A stretch of 64,000 nt of DNA from NCBI RefSeq assembly GCF_900115685.1, contig NZ_FOXJ01000002.1, positions 496,001 through 560,000 on the forward strand. Direction: 5' to 3'. The DNA comes from Variovorax sp. 770b2 (GTDB lineage Bacteria; Pseudomonadota; Gammaproteobacteria; Burkholderiales; Burkholderiaceae_C). A model generated the notes under the pieces. It did not search any database, was not told the origin of the DNA, and saw only the letters and a program-made list of their open reading frames with translations. Shown here one piece after another: positions 25,054-34,807 of this stretch (position 1 is its first letter; the number at the start of each line of letters is the position of its first letter). The position numbers and the translations under genes were made by a program.

Positions 25054-27162
25054 ATGAAGAAAACCACCACGGGGCTGTTCGTGCTGGCCGGCGCATTGCT
25101 GTGCCTGGGTGCATCGACGGCCACGGCCCAGAACGCGCAGGACCGCGCGGCGGCCGCTGCGAAGAAAGTCGACGGCAACTTCATCCGCGCCAACGCGGCG
25201 CAGAAGACACCCGACTGGCCCAGCGTGGGCCTGGACTACGCAGAGTCGCGCTTCAGCAAGCTGGACCAGGTGAACGCAGGCAACGTGAAAGCGCTCGGGC
25301 TGGTCTGGTCGTACGACCTCGAATCGACGCGCGGCGTGGAATCCACGCCGCTGGTGGTGGACGGCATCATGTACGTCACCGCCTCGTGGAGCGTGGTGCA
25401 TGCGATCGACACGCGCACCGGGCAGAAGCTCTGGACCTTCGACCCGCAGGTCGATAAATCGAAAGGCTTCAGGGGCTGCTGCGACGTGGTGAACCGCGGC
25501 GTGGCGCTGCACGAAGGCCGCGTCTACGTGGCCGCCTACGACGGCCGGCTCATCGCGCTCGACGCGGCCACCGGCCAGAAGGTGTGGGAGAAGAACACCA
25601 TCGAAGGCCAGAAGGGCAGCTACACCATCACCGGCGCGCCGCGCGTGTTCAAGGGCAAGGTCATCATCGGCAACGGCGGCGCCGAGTACGGCGTGCGCGG
25701 CTACGTCACCGCCTACGACGCGAAGACCGGCGACCAGAAGTGGCGCTGGTTCGTGGTGCCGGGCGACCCGGCCAAGCCTTTCGAGGACGAATCGATGGCG
25801 CGCGCCGCCAGGACCTGGGACCCGAGCGGCAAATACTGGGAGGCCGGCGGCGGCGGCACCGCGTGGGACAGCTTCGCCTTCGACCCCGAGCTCAACCTCA
25901 TGTACGTGGGCACCGGCAACGGCTCGCCGTGGGCGCACAAGGCGCGCAGCCCCAAGGGCGGCGACAACCTGTACCTGGGCTCGGTGGTGGCGCTCGACCC
26001 CGACACCGGCAAGTACGTGTGGCACTACCAGGAGACGCCCGGCGACAACTGGGACTACACCTCCACGCAGTCGATGATCCTGGCCAACGTCAAGCTCGGC
26101 GGCAAGGCGCGCAAGGTGCTGCTGCATGCGCCCAAGAACGGCTTCTTCTTCGTCATCGACCGCACCAACGGCAAGTTCATCTCGGCGAAGAACTTCGTCG
26201 ACGTGAACTGGGCCACGGGCTACGACAAGAACGGCCGGCCCATCGAGATCGCCGCCGCGCGCCAGAACGAGAAGCCCGGCGACAGCATCCCCGGTCCCTT
26301 CGGCGCGCACAACTGGCACCCGATGTCGTTCAACCCGCAGACCGGCCTGGCCTACCTGCCCGCGCAGCACGTACCGCTCAACCTGATGGACGACAAGGAC
26401 TGGAAGTTCGACCAGAACGCACCCGGTCGCCCGCATGCGGCGCTGGGCTGGAACACGGGCAAGTTCGCCAACGCGGAGCCGCCCACCAGCAAGCCTTTCG
26501 GCCGGCTCGTCGCGTGGGATCCGGTGGCGCAGAAGGAAGCCTGGGGCGTCGACTACGCATCGCCATGGAACGGCGGCACGCTCACCACCGCGGGCAACCT
26601 CGTGTTCCAGGGCACGGCCGACGGGCGGCTCCTGGCCTACAACGCCAGGACCGGCGAGAAGCTCTGGGAAACGCCCACCGGCACCGGCGTGGTCGCGGCG
26701 CCTTCGACCTACATGGTCGATGGCAAGCAGTACGTGTCGGTGGCCGTGGGCTGGGGCGGCGTGTACGGCCTCGCGCAGCGCGCCACCGAGAAGCAGGGGC
26801 CGGGCACGGTCTATACCTTCGCGGTCGGCGGCACCGCGAAGATGCCGGACTTCGTGCAGTACCGCATGAGCAAGCTGGTGCAGGGCGTGAAGTACGACCC
26901 CGCCAAGGTGCAGGCCGGCACCCTGCTCTACGTGAGCAACTGCGTGTTCTGCCACGGCGTGCCGGGCGTGGACCGCGGCGGCAACATCCCCAACCTGGGC
27001 TACATGGACTCGGCGTACATCGAGAACCTGGACAAGTTCATCCTGAAGGGCCCGGCCATGGCGCGCGGCATGCCCGACTTCACGGGCAAGCTCTCGGGCG
27101 AGGACATCGAGAGCATCAAGGCATTCATCCAGGGCACGGCGGACGCGGTCCGGCCGAAGTAG
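25054..27162 (+). CDS. PQQ-dependent quinohemoprotein alcohol dehydrogenase (methanol/ethanol family, with cytochrome c domain)
   Basis: 702 residues; signal peptide to about residue 25 (TATAQ). PQQ propeller with the vicinal Cys pair GFRGCCDVVNRG (about 141), metal-site Glu in GNGGAEYGVRG (about 210) and catalytic Asp in DNWDYTST (about 331). The residue two after the catalytic Asp is Thr, not the Asp that marks lanthanide enzymes, so calcium is expected. A C-terminal cytochrome c domain carries CVFCHG (about 629), making it a type II quinohemoprotein that oxidises primary alcohols in the periplasm. Shine-Dalgarno AAGGAG upstream. Probably regulated by the AcoR-like protein at 21658. Confidence 0.93.
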   Translation: MKKTTTGLFVLAGALLCLGASTATAQNAQDRAAAAAKKVDGNFIRANAAQKTPDWPSVGLDYAESRFSKLDQVNAGNVKALGLVWSYDLESTRGVESTPLVVDGIMYVTASWSVVHAIDTRTGQKLWTFDPQVDKSKGFRGCCDVVNRGVALHEGRVYVAAYDGRLIALDAATGQKVWEKNTIEGQKGSYTITGAPRVFKGKVIIGNGGAEYGVRGYVTAYDAKTGDQKWRWFVVPGDPAKPFEDESMARAARTWDPSGKYWEAGGGGTAWDSFAFDPELNLMYVGTGNGSPWAHKARSPKGGDNLYLGSVVALDPDTGKYVWHYQETPGDNWDYTSTQSMILANVKLGGKARKVLLHAPKNGFFFVIDRTNGKFISAKNFVDVNWATGYDKNGRPIEIAAARQNEKPGDSIPGPFGAHNWHPMSFNPQTGLAYLPAQHVPLNLMDDKDWKFDQNAPGRPHAALGWNTGKFANAEPPTSKPFGRLVAWDPVAQKEAWGVDYASPWNGGTLTTAGNLVFQGTADGRLLAYNARTGEKLWETPTGTGVVAAPSTYMVDGKQYVSVAVGWGGVYGLAQRATEKQGPGTVYTFAVGGTAKMPDFVQYRMSKLVQGVKYDPAKVQAGTLLYVSNCVFCHGVPGVDRGGNIPNLGYMDSAYIENLDKFILKGPAMARGMPDFTGKLSGEDIESIKAFIQGTADAVRPK

Positions 27163-27174
27163 GGCGCGCCCGAG

Positions 27175-29598
27175 TCAGCGGCCGCCGAACCAGTACGGGG
27201 TGTTGGCGGTCCAGGTCGAGTTCGGGTAGTTCGCGTGCAGGGCCTGCAGGCCCTTGCGCGACCAGTCGCCCACCGTCTTGTCCTGGCAGGTGTAGCGCGC
27301 CATCTTCACGGCCACCGAGAGCGCCTGCGGCACCAGCGGATCGGCGCGGTCGCGCTGCATCAGCGCCAGGCTTTCCTGCGTGAAGTAGACCGAGTCCTGC
27401 GGCACGGTGCGCAGCTTCGCGACCAGCGCCGCCTGCTGGGTGCGCTCCTCCTGCGGCACGAATGCGGGCATCTCGAAATCGGCCGGCCCCGCTGCCTTGG
27501 GCCCCGAGGCCGGCACGCCCAGCGAGGTGCACCACTTGCCGTAGCTGCCGACGGCCGCGTTGGGGTCGTAGGTCGACGCGACCCAGGGCCTGAGCGGCGT
27601 GGGCCGGACGTACCAACTGGCGTCGGGCCAGTGCGGCGGCTGCAGCGTCTCGGCGGCGCTGGCCACGCGCTCGAGCAGCAGGCGATGCCAGGCGGCGGTG
27701 TCGGTCGTGGCCAGGGTGAGCGAACGGCGGATGCCGGCGATGGCGTCGGCGCCCTTGGCCGGCGCCTTCTGCGTCGAGGCGATGCGCAACTCGGCCGCGC
27801 GCTGCGCCGTGGCGTAGTCCTCCACCAGCACCGCGCGGGTCCACGCGGTCTCCAGCAGCGTGTCGCGCAGCGCGGGCGAGAGGGCCGGGTCGACCGCGAG
27901 CCGCAGCCACATCGCGAGCGGTGCACGTGTGTTCAGGAAGCGCACCACGTCGTCGTCGAAGGCGCTGGCCAACGGTGTGGCATTGGGCCTGGCCTCCTGC
28001 GCCTCGGGGTCGCGGCGCGCCACCACGGGACGGATCGCCAGGCGGCGCCATTCCTCTTCCGACGAGGCCGTGGGCAGCAGCAGCGCCTTCACGAAATTCT
28101 GGCCCGAGGGGCTGCGGGCGATCAACGGCGAATCGGCCGCGCCCGCGATGAGTTCGCGCGCTTCCTTGAAGCGGCCCTGCGCAAACAGGCGCTGGGCGCG
28201 CAACTGGGTGGCGGCGAAGCGCGCGGGATGGTCTTCGGGCACGGCGGCCAGGGCCGCTTGCAGCTCGGCCTCGCGCTTGTCGTCGGCAGTGCCGGCGACC
28301 GGCACCAGGCTCGCGGCGGCCATGAGCCATGTGAGCTCGTGGGTGCGCTGGTAGCGGCTCCAGCTCAGGGTCTCGCGCCACTTGCCGTTCGGCTCGGCGC
28401 CGCTGCCCGGGGTGTCGAAGCCGCGCACGGTACTGAGCCATTGCACAAGGTCGGAAGTCTGCGCCGGGCCGATGTACGTGCAGTCGTACGAGAACCCGCA
28501 GGCGCGGAATTCGTGATTCAGCAGCAGCAGTTTCGCGGCGGCCGCATCGGGCGGGCCCATGGTCTTCAGGCCGTCCGCCAGTCGCCGCATGCGCGTGGCG
28601 GGCAGCAGGTAGCGGATGCGCAGTGCCTCGGCCAGCCGATGCACCGAGGGATGCAGCGCCTGCAGGCGCCGGTTCTTCAGCAGCGGCAGCGCGATGGCAT
28701 CGACCGCCTTCGTGAGCTCGGCCTGCTGCTTGATCGCCTCGGCGCTCTCCTTGCCGGCACTCTCGCGGTCCGGGGGCGATGCATCGCCACCCGGGTTCTG
28801 GCGCGCCAGCACGCGCAGCCGCATGTAGGCCGCGAGGTCGCGCCACGGGCTCGCCTTGTCGGCCGCTATCTCGGTGAATGCGGTGTCGGCGCCGGCCAGG
28901 TCATTGGCATAGAAGCGCCATGCGGCCTGCTGGTAGGCGCGGTCGGCCTGGAGCCAGGCCGGGGCGCGGGGTGGCAGCTCCGGGAGCGCGGCGGGTTCCT
29001 TGTCGCAGGCGTAGAACACCACTTCCTGCGCCTGCAACCAGTACAGCACGGGCGGGCCGGCCGTCTTGTCGCCCGCCACGCGTTCCATGCGCTGGGCCAG
29101 GGTCTTGGTGGCATTGCGGAAGGCGTCGCCATAGAGGCAGCTGGGGCTCGCCCGCAGGGTGTTGGCGTTCCACTGCGGTGTTTGCCCGGAGGGCGGCGTG
29201 GTGGGCTTGGATCCCTCGGGCAGCGGCTGGCCCAGCTTCGCGTAGGCGCCGGCGCGGGCCTGCTGCCATTCGGTCCAGGCCGCGTCGGTGTCTTCCATGC
29301 CGCTGTCCTCGCGCGGCAGTTTCTCCAGCAGGTCGGAGAACGCCCGCACCGCATCGGGTGAGAACGCCTGCCCGCGCAGGCGCCAGTACCAGAGCACCTG
29401 GTAGGGCACGAGGTAGTCGGTGTAGTAGCCCGCGGGCCGCTCGACGAATTCGCGCACCGGCTGGTCGGGCCGCGTGCTGTCGAAGAACATGTCCACCGGG
29501 TCGCCGCCGCCACTCGCATGCGCCGCCGCGGCACCGAGCGATGCGGCGATCGCGAGCAGGCGAAGGCCGGCGCGCAGAGTGCGCATGGGAGAAGTCAT
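27175..29598 (-). CDS. Large exported protein of unknown function
   Basis: 807 residues from ATG 29598, which overlaps the stop of the upstream gene (ATGA). A signal peptide is clear (LLAIAASLGAAAAHAS). The rest is Ala/Leu-rich and mostly helical in appearance, with many paired aromatic and Arg residues (WLQADRAYQQAAWRFYANDLAGA; LFAQGRFKEARELI) that suggest tetratricopeptide-like solenoid repeats. Several Cys residues (SCLYGDA, EFRACGFSYDC, GKWCTSLG) may form disulfides in the periplasm. I do not recognise the family. Coupled translation with the DUF3142-like gene suggests joint function. Convergent with the alcohol dehydrogenase. Confidence 0.75.
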   Translation of the reverse strand: MTSPMRTLRAGLRLLAIAASLGAAAAHASGGGDPVDMFFDSTRPDQPVREFVERPAGYYTDYLVPYQVLWYWRLRGQAFSPDAVRAFSDLLEKLPREDSGMEDTDAAWTEWQQARAGAYAKLGQPLPEGSKPTTPPSGQTPQWNANTLRASPSCLYGDAFRNATKTLAQRMERVAGDKTAGPPVLYWLQAQEVVFYACDKEPAALPELPPRAPAWLQADRAYQQAAWRFYANDLAGADTAFTEIAADKASPWRDLAAYMRLRVLARQNPGGDASPPDRESAGKESAEAIKQQAELTKAVDAIALPLLKNRRLQALHPSVHRLAEALRIRYLLPATRMRRLADGLKTMGPPDAAAAKLLLLNHEFRACGFSYDCTYIGPAQTSDLVQWLSTVRGFDTPGSGAEPNGKWRETLSWSRYQRTHELTWLMAAASLVPVAGTADDKREAELQAALAAVPEDHPARFAATQLRAQRLFAQGRFKEARELIAGAADSPLIARSPSGQNFVKALLLPTASSEEEWRRLAIRPVVARRDPEAQEARPNATPLASAFDDDVVRFLNTRAPLAMWLRLAVDPALSPALRDTLLETAWTRAVLVEDYATAQRAAELRIASTQKAPAKGADAIAGIRRSLTLATTDTAAWHRLLLERVASAAETLQPPHWPDASWYVRPTPLRPWVASTYDPNAAVGSYGKWCTSLGVPASGPKAAGPADFEMPAFVPQEERTQQAALVAKLRTVPQDSVYFTQESLALMQRDRADPLVPQALSVAVKMARYTCQDKTVGDWSRKGLQALHANYPNSTWTANTPYWFGGR

Positions 29599-30362
29599 GG
29601 ATGTGTGCCCCTGGTGTCGATCTTTTCGAAGTCTTCGGTCTTCCATGCGCCCGTGTGGAACACGTAGCGCCGCTTCACGCCGACCAGCGCCGGCCATGGC
29701 TCGCCCAGCAGCAGCCCGGCCGCATCGCGGCAGGCCGGCACGGTGGCGGTGCCCGCGACCTGCAGCCGTTGGCGGATGTGCGCCGACTCCGCACCCATGC
29801 GGAAGTACATCGGCACCACCTCGTCGACGAGGCCGGCCGGCAGCCACGGGTCGCTCATGCACCACGAGGCGAGTGCCGTGGCCGAGAGCCGCACGTTCGC
29901 GCGCAGCGGCTGCAGGCGCTGCAGCAGCGCGACGTAGGCCTCGCGCTGGCTGCGGCGCGCCTCGAAGTCCAGCTGCACCCAGCCCGAGCGGTTGTGCGCC
30001 GCGGCATGTGCGAGCGCGTTGGCAATGGCCTGTTGCTGCGCGTCGTCGACCAGCGACGGTGCGAGGTTGTCGAGCGTGACGTGCACCACCGGAATCACCG
30101 TGATGCCCGGCGCGATGCGCAGCGGCCACTGGCGCCACGTCGTGCGGCTCTGCGTGCCGCTCAGGCGCACCGTCGCGTGCAGGTAGGCAATGCCGGTGCC
30201 TTCGGGCGGCGCGGAGAAAAGCTGGGGGCGGTCCCACACCCAGAGCAGCGTCCGCGGCGAGCCGGCCTCTGAGCCGGTCTGCGGGCCGGCAAGTGCTTCA
30301 TGCGTGAACAGGGCCACAAGGGCCAGCAAGACCAGCACAGGCGAAGTGCCGCGAGGACGCAT
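29595..30362 (-). CDS. Exported DUF3142-like protein
   Basis: 255 residues with an N-terminal signal peptide (VLVLLALVALFTHEALA). The mature protein starts LLWVWDRPQLF and contains GWVQLDFEARRSQREAYVALL and LSATALASWCMSDPWL, consistent with DUF3142, a barrel-like family of unknown role resembling glycosidase folds. Match by recollection only. It is the first gene of a two-gene unit; its stop overlaps the start of the 807-residue protein. The 96 nt to the LuxR gene upstream hold no clear site. Confidence 0.6.
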   Translation of the reverse strand: MRPRGTSPVLVLLALVALFTHEALAGPQTGSEAGSPRTLLWVWDRPQLFSAPPEGTGIAYLHATVRLSGTQSRTTWRQWPLRIAPGITVIPVVHVTLDNLAPSLVDDAQQQAIANALAHAAAHNRSGWVQLDFEARRSQREAYVALLQRLQPLRANVRLSATALASWCMSDPWLPAGLVDEVVPMYFRMGAESAHIRQRLQVAGTATVPACRDAAGLLLGEPWPALVGVKRRYVFHTGAWKTEDFEKIDTRGTHP

Positions 30363-30458
30363 GAAGGAAAAAGGGGGAGGGGGTGGAGGAAACCCCGGCG
30401 AGCATAGCGAAAAAAGCGCATCGGCCGCGCAGCGCCCGATCGGCGCCTGGCGAGCGGC

Positions 30459-31436
30459 TCAGCCCGCGAGCCGCAGCTCGTGGATCAGCCCCGCCACGTT
30501 GCCCACCTCCAGCTTGTCGTAGATCGACTGGATGTGGTTGCGCACGGTGGCCGGCGAGCGGCTGAGGATGGCGGCGATGTCCTTGTGCGTGTCGCCGCGC
30601 GCCAGCAGCTCGGCGATGGTGTGCTCGCGCGGCGTGAGGCTGTCGGCGCGGCAGCGCATGCGGCTCTTGAGGAACAAGAGGCGCTGCTCCACGCGGTGCG
30701 TGACCACGATCGCCTGCCCGCTGTAGCGCGCGTGGCCATGCAGGAAGTGCTTGAGCAGCACGTCGGGCAGCGTGCGCCCGTGCCATGACGGCCACTCCGT
30801 CTTGAGCGTCGTCTCGAAGAAATTGTCGGCGTGGTAGAGCACCCCGCGCAGGTCGCCGATGGCCGAGCCGCTGGGCGCCTGGGCGCCGGCCTCGAGCCTG
30901 TCGAGGTGAACGATGCGGTTGAGCGCCAGCGCCTGCATCAGGTGCGGGGAGAGGCTCGCCAGCAGGTTCACTTCCTCGGGCTTGCAGTGCGCGTCGGGGT
31001 CGGCGCGAAACAGCGAGAACCAGTGCATGAAGTTGGACCGCGGGTCGCTGTCCATCGTGATGAAGATGTTGTTCTGGTCGTAGCGCTGCACGTAGTCCAG
31101 AAATGGCGCGTACTCGGGGCCGCTCCACCAGCTTTTGGAGTGGAAGCCCCGCGTGCCGTGTCCCTTGCCGAAGAAGCTCGCAGCCGCGGAATCGAGGTGC
31201 TTGAAGTCGTCGTACTCCATCATCATCTCGGGCGTCTTGCGGTGCAGGTGCAGCGTGTGCACGTCGATGCCCTCGGCGGCGGTGGTGGCCGTACCCCACA
31301 TCGACGCGTCGAAGGGCAGCACCGGCTTGATGAGGTCGAGCGCGGCGTCCTGGAAAGCGTCGATCGGCAACTCGTGCGAGAGCCGGTACAGCTGCAGCAG
31401 CAGCATGCCGAAGTCGTGCAGTTCCGGACGGTTCAT
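30459..31436 (-). CDS. LuxR-family transcriptional regulator
   Basis: 325 residues from ATG 31436. Residues 1-260 form a sensor region with no family I can name (LPFDASMWGTATTAAEG; PHLMQALALNRIVHLDRLE). The C-terminal LuxR helix-turn-helix is clear: LTPREHTIAELLARGDTHKDI and SPATVRNHIQSIYDKLEV (about 265-320). No receiver Asp region or AHL-binding Trp/Tyr pattern is evident. Divergent from the lipoprotein gene at 31624, with a palindrome between. Confidence 0.88.
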   Translation of the reverse strand: MNRPELHDFGMLLLQLYRLSHELPIDAFQDAALDLIKPVLPFDASMWGTATTAAEGIDVHTLHLHRKTPEMMMEYDDFKHLDSAAASFFGKGHGTRGFHSKSWWSGPEYAPFLDYVQRYDQNNIFITMDSDPRSNFMHWFSLFRADPDAHCKPEEVNLLASLSPHLMQALALNRIVHLDRLEAGAQAPSGSAIGDLRGVLYHADNFFETTLKTEWPSWHGRTLPDVLLKHFLHGHARYSGQAIVVTHRVEQRLLFLKSRMRCRADSLTPREHTIAELLARGDTHKDIAAILSRSPATVRNHIQSIYDKLEVGNVAGLIHELRLAG

Positions 31437-31490
31437 GGACCGAGTTTTCCCGCAGCGGTGGGGTACCGCATCCCATGTTCCGGTGATTCG

Positions 31491-31507
31491 TTTGCGGTCT
31501 GCGCAAA
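31491..31507. promoter_or_regulatory. TTTGCG-N5-CGCAAA palindrome between LuxR and lipoprotein genes
   Basis: Perfect 6-bp-arm inverted repeat, 54 bp upstream of the LuxR start and 117 bp upstream of the lipoprotein start. LuxR-type proteins bind dyads of this size; the assignment is inference. Confidence 0.35.
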
Positions 31508-31623
31508 GGCCCACGCGTTTCAAGAATGGTGCATTTGCATCATTTTTTCTTCGAAAAGTGAAAGCTATTGTTTGCGAACCCCCGGGAGGTCCGGAGTTTT
31601 CAACCTTTTCGAAGAGCCCACAG

Positions 31624-33750
31624 ATGCCACATCTCACCCGCAAGATCCCCCATGCCCTGTCCATCGTCACCCTGGCGCTTCTCGCCGCATGCGGTGGGGG
31701 TGGTGGAGGCGGCGGCGGTGGCGGCTTCGGCTTCATCCCGCCGGCCTCGGGCGGTGGCGGCGGCGACCAGCCTGCAACTGCTACCACGCTCAGTGGAACG
31801 GTGGCCACCGGCGCGGCCTTCGCCGGCGCGGCGCTCACGGTGTTCGACCAGACCGGCGCCAAGGTCTGCGAAGTGACCACCACGCCCGAAGGCACCTACA
31901 CCTGCTCGCTGCCCGCGGGCACCAAGGCGCCGCTGGTGATCCAGGCCGTGCGCGACGACCTCACGCTCTACAGCACCACCGCGAGCACCGCGACCGGCAC
32001 CACCAACGTGACGCCGCTCACCACCATCATCGTGGCGCAGCTCTCGCCCAACGGCGATCCGTCGAAGCTGGCGGCCGCGATCCAGGCCGATGCCGGCGCG
32101 GTCACGGCCGGCTCGATCGGCGAGCAGGTCGCCAAGCTCGTGGCCGCGCTGCAGCCGCTGCTCACGGCGCTGAACCTCAGCATCGATCCGATGAGCGGCG
32201 AGTTCCAGGCCAACGGCTCGGGGCAGGACCGCGTGCTCGATTCGATCAACGTGTCGGTGCGCCCGGACGGCGCGGCCTCCAACATCGAGATCACCGTGAA
32301 GGCGCTGCCGGCCGGCGAGGAGACGGCGCCCGTGTCCATCGTGTTCCGCAGCGGCGATGCGACCATCACGCCGTTGCCGGCTGTCGACGCGGCGGCGCTG
32401 GTGCAGCCGCCCACGCCGGCCATGGTGCAGGCGCTGCTGGAGCGCATCAACGCCTGCTATGCGCTGCCGCTCAACCAGCGCGTGAACAGCCCGATCAACC
32501 AGGACGGCAACGCGTTCGGCACCGCGGCCAACGTGGTCGCGCCCGAATGCCGCACGCTCTTCGTGGGCGACAGCCCGGAGAACTTCGTGGCGGCCGGCGG
32601 CGTGCCCATCGGCCGCGTGGCCGGCGGCGCGCGTCGCTCGTTCGACAGCCTGTTCCGCTTCGGCCCGACCAACCTCAAGCACGACCGCGGCAACTTCGAA
32701 TATTTCTACAAGAACGGCGACATCGCGCTCACCTACCGCTGGACCGACATCCTGGGCAACACCGACAACGATGTCTTCAACGCGAAGATCGTGGACGGCG
32801 CGCTCAAGCTCACGGGCAACGCGGACGCCTACCGCGCCTTCGTTCGGCCGCAGCTGGAAAAGAAGGACTACCTGAAGCACCAGAACCTGGTGTTCCATTC
32901 GGTCGGCTACGCCATCTCGGTGGACAACGTGCGCGACGGCATGGGCAACCCGATCCTCGCGAAGGTGGTGGCCACGACCGAATCGCTGCCCGGCCGGCAA
33001 CTGGTGCTGGTGCCCAAGAGCGGCCTCAGCTCGCTGGTGCTCACGCCGGACGGCACCATCGCCTCGGGCCTGAACTCGTCGGCCTGGCGCATGTCGGCGC
33101 GCTACCTGGATCCGGCGCAGCCCGGCAGCCCCAACGACTTCGAGAACGCCAACCTCTTCGCCAGCCCGTTCATCGGCGACGAGGACCTGCGCAAGATCCC
33201 CGACCAGACGGTGTGGAAGCTGGAGTTCTTCCGCGCGGACGGCGTGACGCCGAACGTGGTGCAGTACGTGCGCACCTTCTCCCGCGTGCCGACCATTGCC
33301 GAGGCCGTGCAGACGCCCCTGGTGGAGCTCGTGCCCGCGGTGCGCGCCGAGCTGCTGGCGGAAACCCAGGGCAGCGCGCGCGGCATCGTCTTCGGACCGA
33401 CGAGCCTCGTGGACCCCAACAACGCCGACTTCAGCGCCGAAGGCAACCTGGACGCCTGGCTGGTGCCCAACGGCGCGCTCGCGCCGACCTCGTTCAGCGT
33501 GTTCGGCCGTGCACCGGGACCGAGCGGCACGCGCTTCAGCGAGACCGTGACCGTGCGCAACACGAACCGCAAGGCGATCGTCTATTGCGTGCCGGTGGCG
33601 CCGCTCCCCGATCCGCATTGCGCACCGGCCAACAACAACAGCTACCAGTACGCCGAAGGCTCTTCGCTCAGCACCTTCACCTTCGTGGCGCGCACCGCGC
33701 GCCAGGTCGATGTGCGCAAGAACTTCGAGGTGTGGACCGTCACGCCCTGA
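31624..33750 (+). CDS. Large polyglycine lipoprotein of unknown function
   Basis: 708 residues from ATG 31624. The signal ends LALLAAC, a lipobox with Cys23, followed directly by 11 glycines, a tether common in betaproteobacterial surface lipoproteins. Residues about 60-120 resemble a carboxypeptidase-regulatory/Ig-like beta domain (LSGTVATGAAFAGAALTVFD, CEVTTTPEGTYTCSLPAG). Later a segment with FEYFYKNGDIALTYRWTDI is unfamiliar. Four Cys near the middle and end may pair. It should be anchored in the outer membrane. A strong terminator follows at 33776. Confidence 0.82.
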   Translation: MPHLTRKIPHALSIVTLALLAACGGGGGGGGGGGFGFIPPASGGGGGDQPATATTLSGTVATGAAFAGAALTVFDQTGAKVCEVTTTPEGTYTCSLPAGTKAPLVIQAVRDDLTLYSTTASTATGTTNVTPLTTIIVAQLSPNGDPSKLAAAIQADAGAVTAGSIGEQVAKLVAALQPLLTALNLSIDPMSGEFQANGSGQDRVLDSINVSVRPDGAASNIEITVKALPAGEETAPVSIVFRSGDATITPLPAVDAAALVQPPTPAMVQALLERINACYALPLNQRVNSPINQDGNAFGTAANVVAPECRTLFVGDSPENFVAAGGVPIGRVAGGARRSFDSLFRFGPTNLKHDRGNFEYFYKNGDIALTYRWTDILGNTDNDVFNAKIVDGALKLTGNADAYRAFVRPQLEKKDYLKHQNLVFHSVGYAISVDNVRDGMGNPILAKVVATTESLPGRQLVLVPKSGLSSLVLTPDGTIASGLNSSAWRMSARYLDPAQPGSPNDFENANLFASPFIGDEDLRKIPDQTVWKLEFFRADGVTPNVVQYVRTFSRVPTIAEAVQTPLVELVPAVRAELLAETQGSARGIVFGPTSLVDPNNADFSAEGNLDAWLVPNGALAPTSFSVFGRAPGPSGTRFSETVTVRNTNRKAIVYCVPVAPLPDPHCAPANNNSYQYAEGSSLSTFTFVARTARQVDVRKNFEVWTVTP

Positions 33751-33775
33751 GTTTTCTCGCGCTGTCACCGCCATG

Positions 33776-33812
33776 AAAAAAGCCGCCGGTCCAAAGGGCC
33801 GGCGGCTTTTTT
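33776..33812. terminator. Bidirectional rho-independent terminator
   Basis: An 11-bp stem (GCCGCCGGTCC/GGGCCGGCGGC, one G-T pair) with loop AAA, flanked by a run of six A on the left and six T on the right. It can end transcription of the lipoprotein gene and of the convergent Bug gene. Confidence 0.92.
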
Positions 33813-33832
33813 ATTTCAGGAGATCGTGAAGA

Positions 33833-34807
33833 TCAGTCGGCGTACACGCCCGCTGCCTTGATGATCGGGCCCCATTTCGCGATCTCGGCCGAGACGAACT
33901 TCTTGTGCTCGGCCGGCTCGGTGCGCTTGTCGGTGGTGATCACCGCGCCCAGCGCCTCTTCGCGCTTGATGAAGCCCGGGTCCTTCATGGCGGCCGTGAT
34001 GGCTTCGTTCAACTTCTTGAGCACCGGTGCCGGCGTGCCCTTGGGGGCGTACATGCCGTGCCAGATCGACACCTCGAAGCCCTTCACGCCCGCTTCCTGC
34101 AGCGTCGGCAGGTCCTTCAGGGCCGGCGTGGTCAGGCGCTTGGCGGTGGTCACGGCATAGGCCTTGACCTTCTTGGCCTCGATCTGCGAGGTGGTGTTGG
34201 TGGTCTGGTCGCACAGGAGGTCGATCTGGCCGCCCAGCAGGTCGGCGATGGCGGGGGCCGTGCCCTTGTAGGGAACCGGCGTCATCTCGACCTTCAGCGC
34301 GCTCTGGAACAGGAGGCCGCACAGGTGCGAGGCGGCGCCCAGGCCGGCGTTGCCCAGGTTGATCTTGCCCTTGTTGGCTTCGATCCAGGTCGTCAGTTCC
34401 TTGTAGTTGTTGGCCGGGAGCGAGGGCTTGCCGATCAGCGTCATCGGCACTTCGTTGACCATGCCCAGGTACTCGAAGTCGGTCTCCACGTTGAACGGCA
34501 GCTTGCGATAGAGCGCCGGCATCGTGGACATGCCGATGTGGTTCAAGAGCAGCGTGTAGCCGTCCGGATTGGCACGCGCCACCTTGGCGGTGCCGATGGA
34601 GCTGCCGGCGCCGGCGGTGTTGTCCACCACGATGGTGGTGCCCAGCGTCTTCTGCATGGCTTCGGCCAGGTCGCGCGCGACGCGGTCGGTCGGGCCGCCG
34701 GCTGCGAAAGGCACCACCAGCGTGACGGTCTTGCCTGCGGGGAAATCCTGGGCGTGAACGCCGACAGCGGCGGCGGCGATCGCCGTAAGGGCAAGCAATT
34801 TCTTCAT
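33833..34807 (-). CDS. Bug-family periplasmic substrate-binding protein
   Basis: 324 residues from ATG 34807 with GGAGA 6 nt upstream. Signal peptide MKKLLALTAIAAAAVGVHAQ, then FPAGKTVTLVVPFAAGGPTD and VVDNTAGAGSSIGTAKVA, the Bug ligand loop. Stands alone: the M48/pilin gene is divergent, the lipoprotein convergent, and no transporter membrane gene or obvious enzyme is nearby. Ligand unknown. Confidence 0.9.
   Translation of the reverse strand: MKKLLALTAIAAAAVGVHAQDFPAGKTVTLVVPFAAGGPTDRVARDLAEAMQKTLGTTIVVDNTAGAGSSIGTAKVARANPDGYTLLLNHIGMSTMPALYRKLPFNVETDFEYLGMVNEVPMTLIGKPSLPANNYKELTTWIEANKGKINLGNAGLGAASHLCGLLFQSALKVEMTPVPYKGTAPAIADLLGGQIDLLCDQTTNTTSQIEAKKVKAYAVTTAKRLTTPALKDLPTLQEAGVKGFEVSIWHGMYAPKGTPAPVLKKLNEAITAAMKDPGFIKREEALGAVITTDKRTEPAEHKKFVSAEIAKWGPIIKAAGVYAD

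Noticed and set aside
24575..25057. Plus-strand open frame of 160 codons after the HEPN gene
   Set aside because: Ser/Arg/Cys-rich translation with no domain, no Shine-Dalgarno, and it covers the promoter region of the alcohol dehydrogenase.
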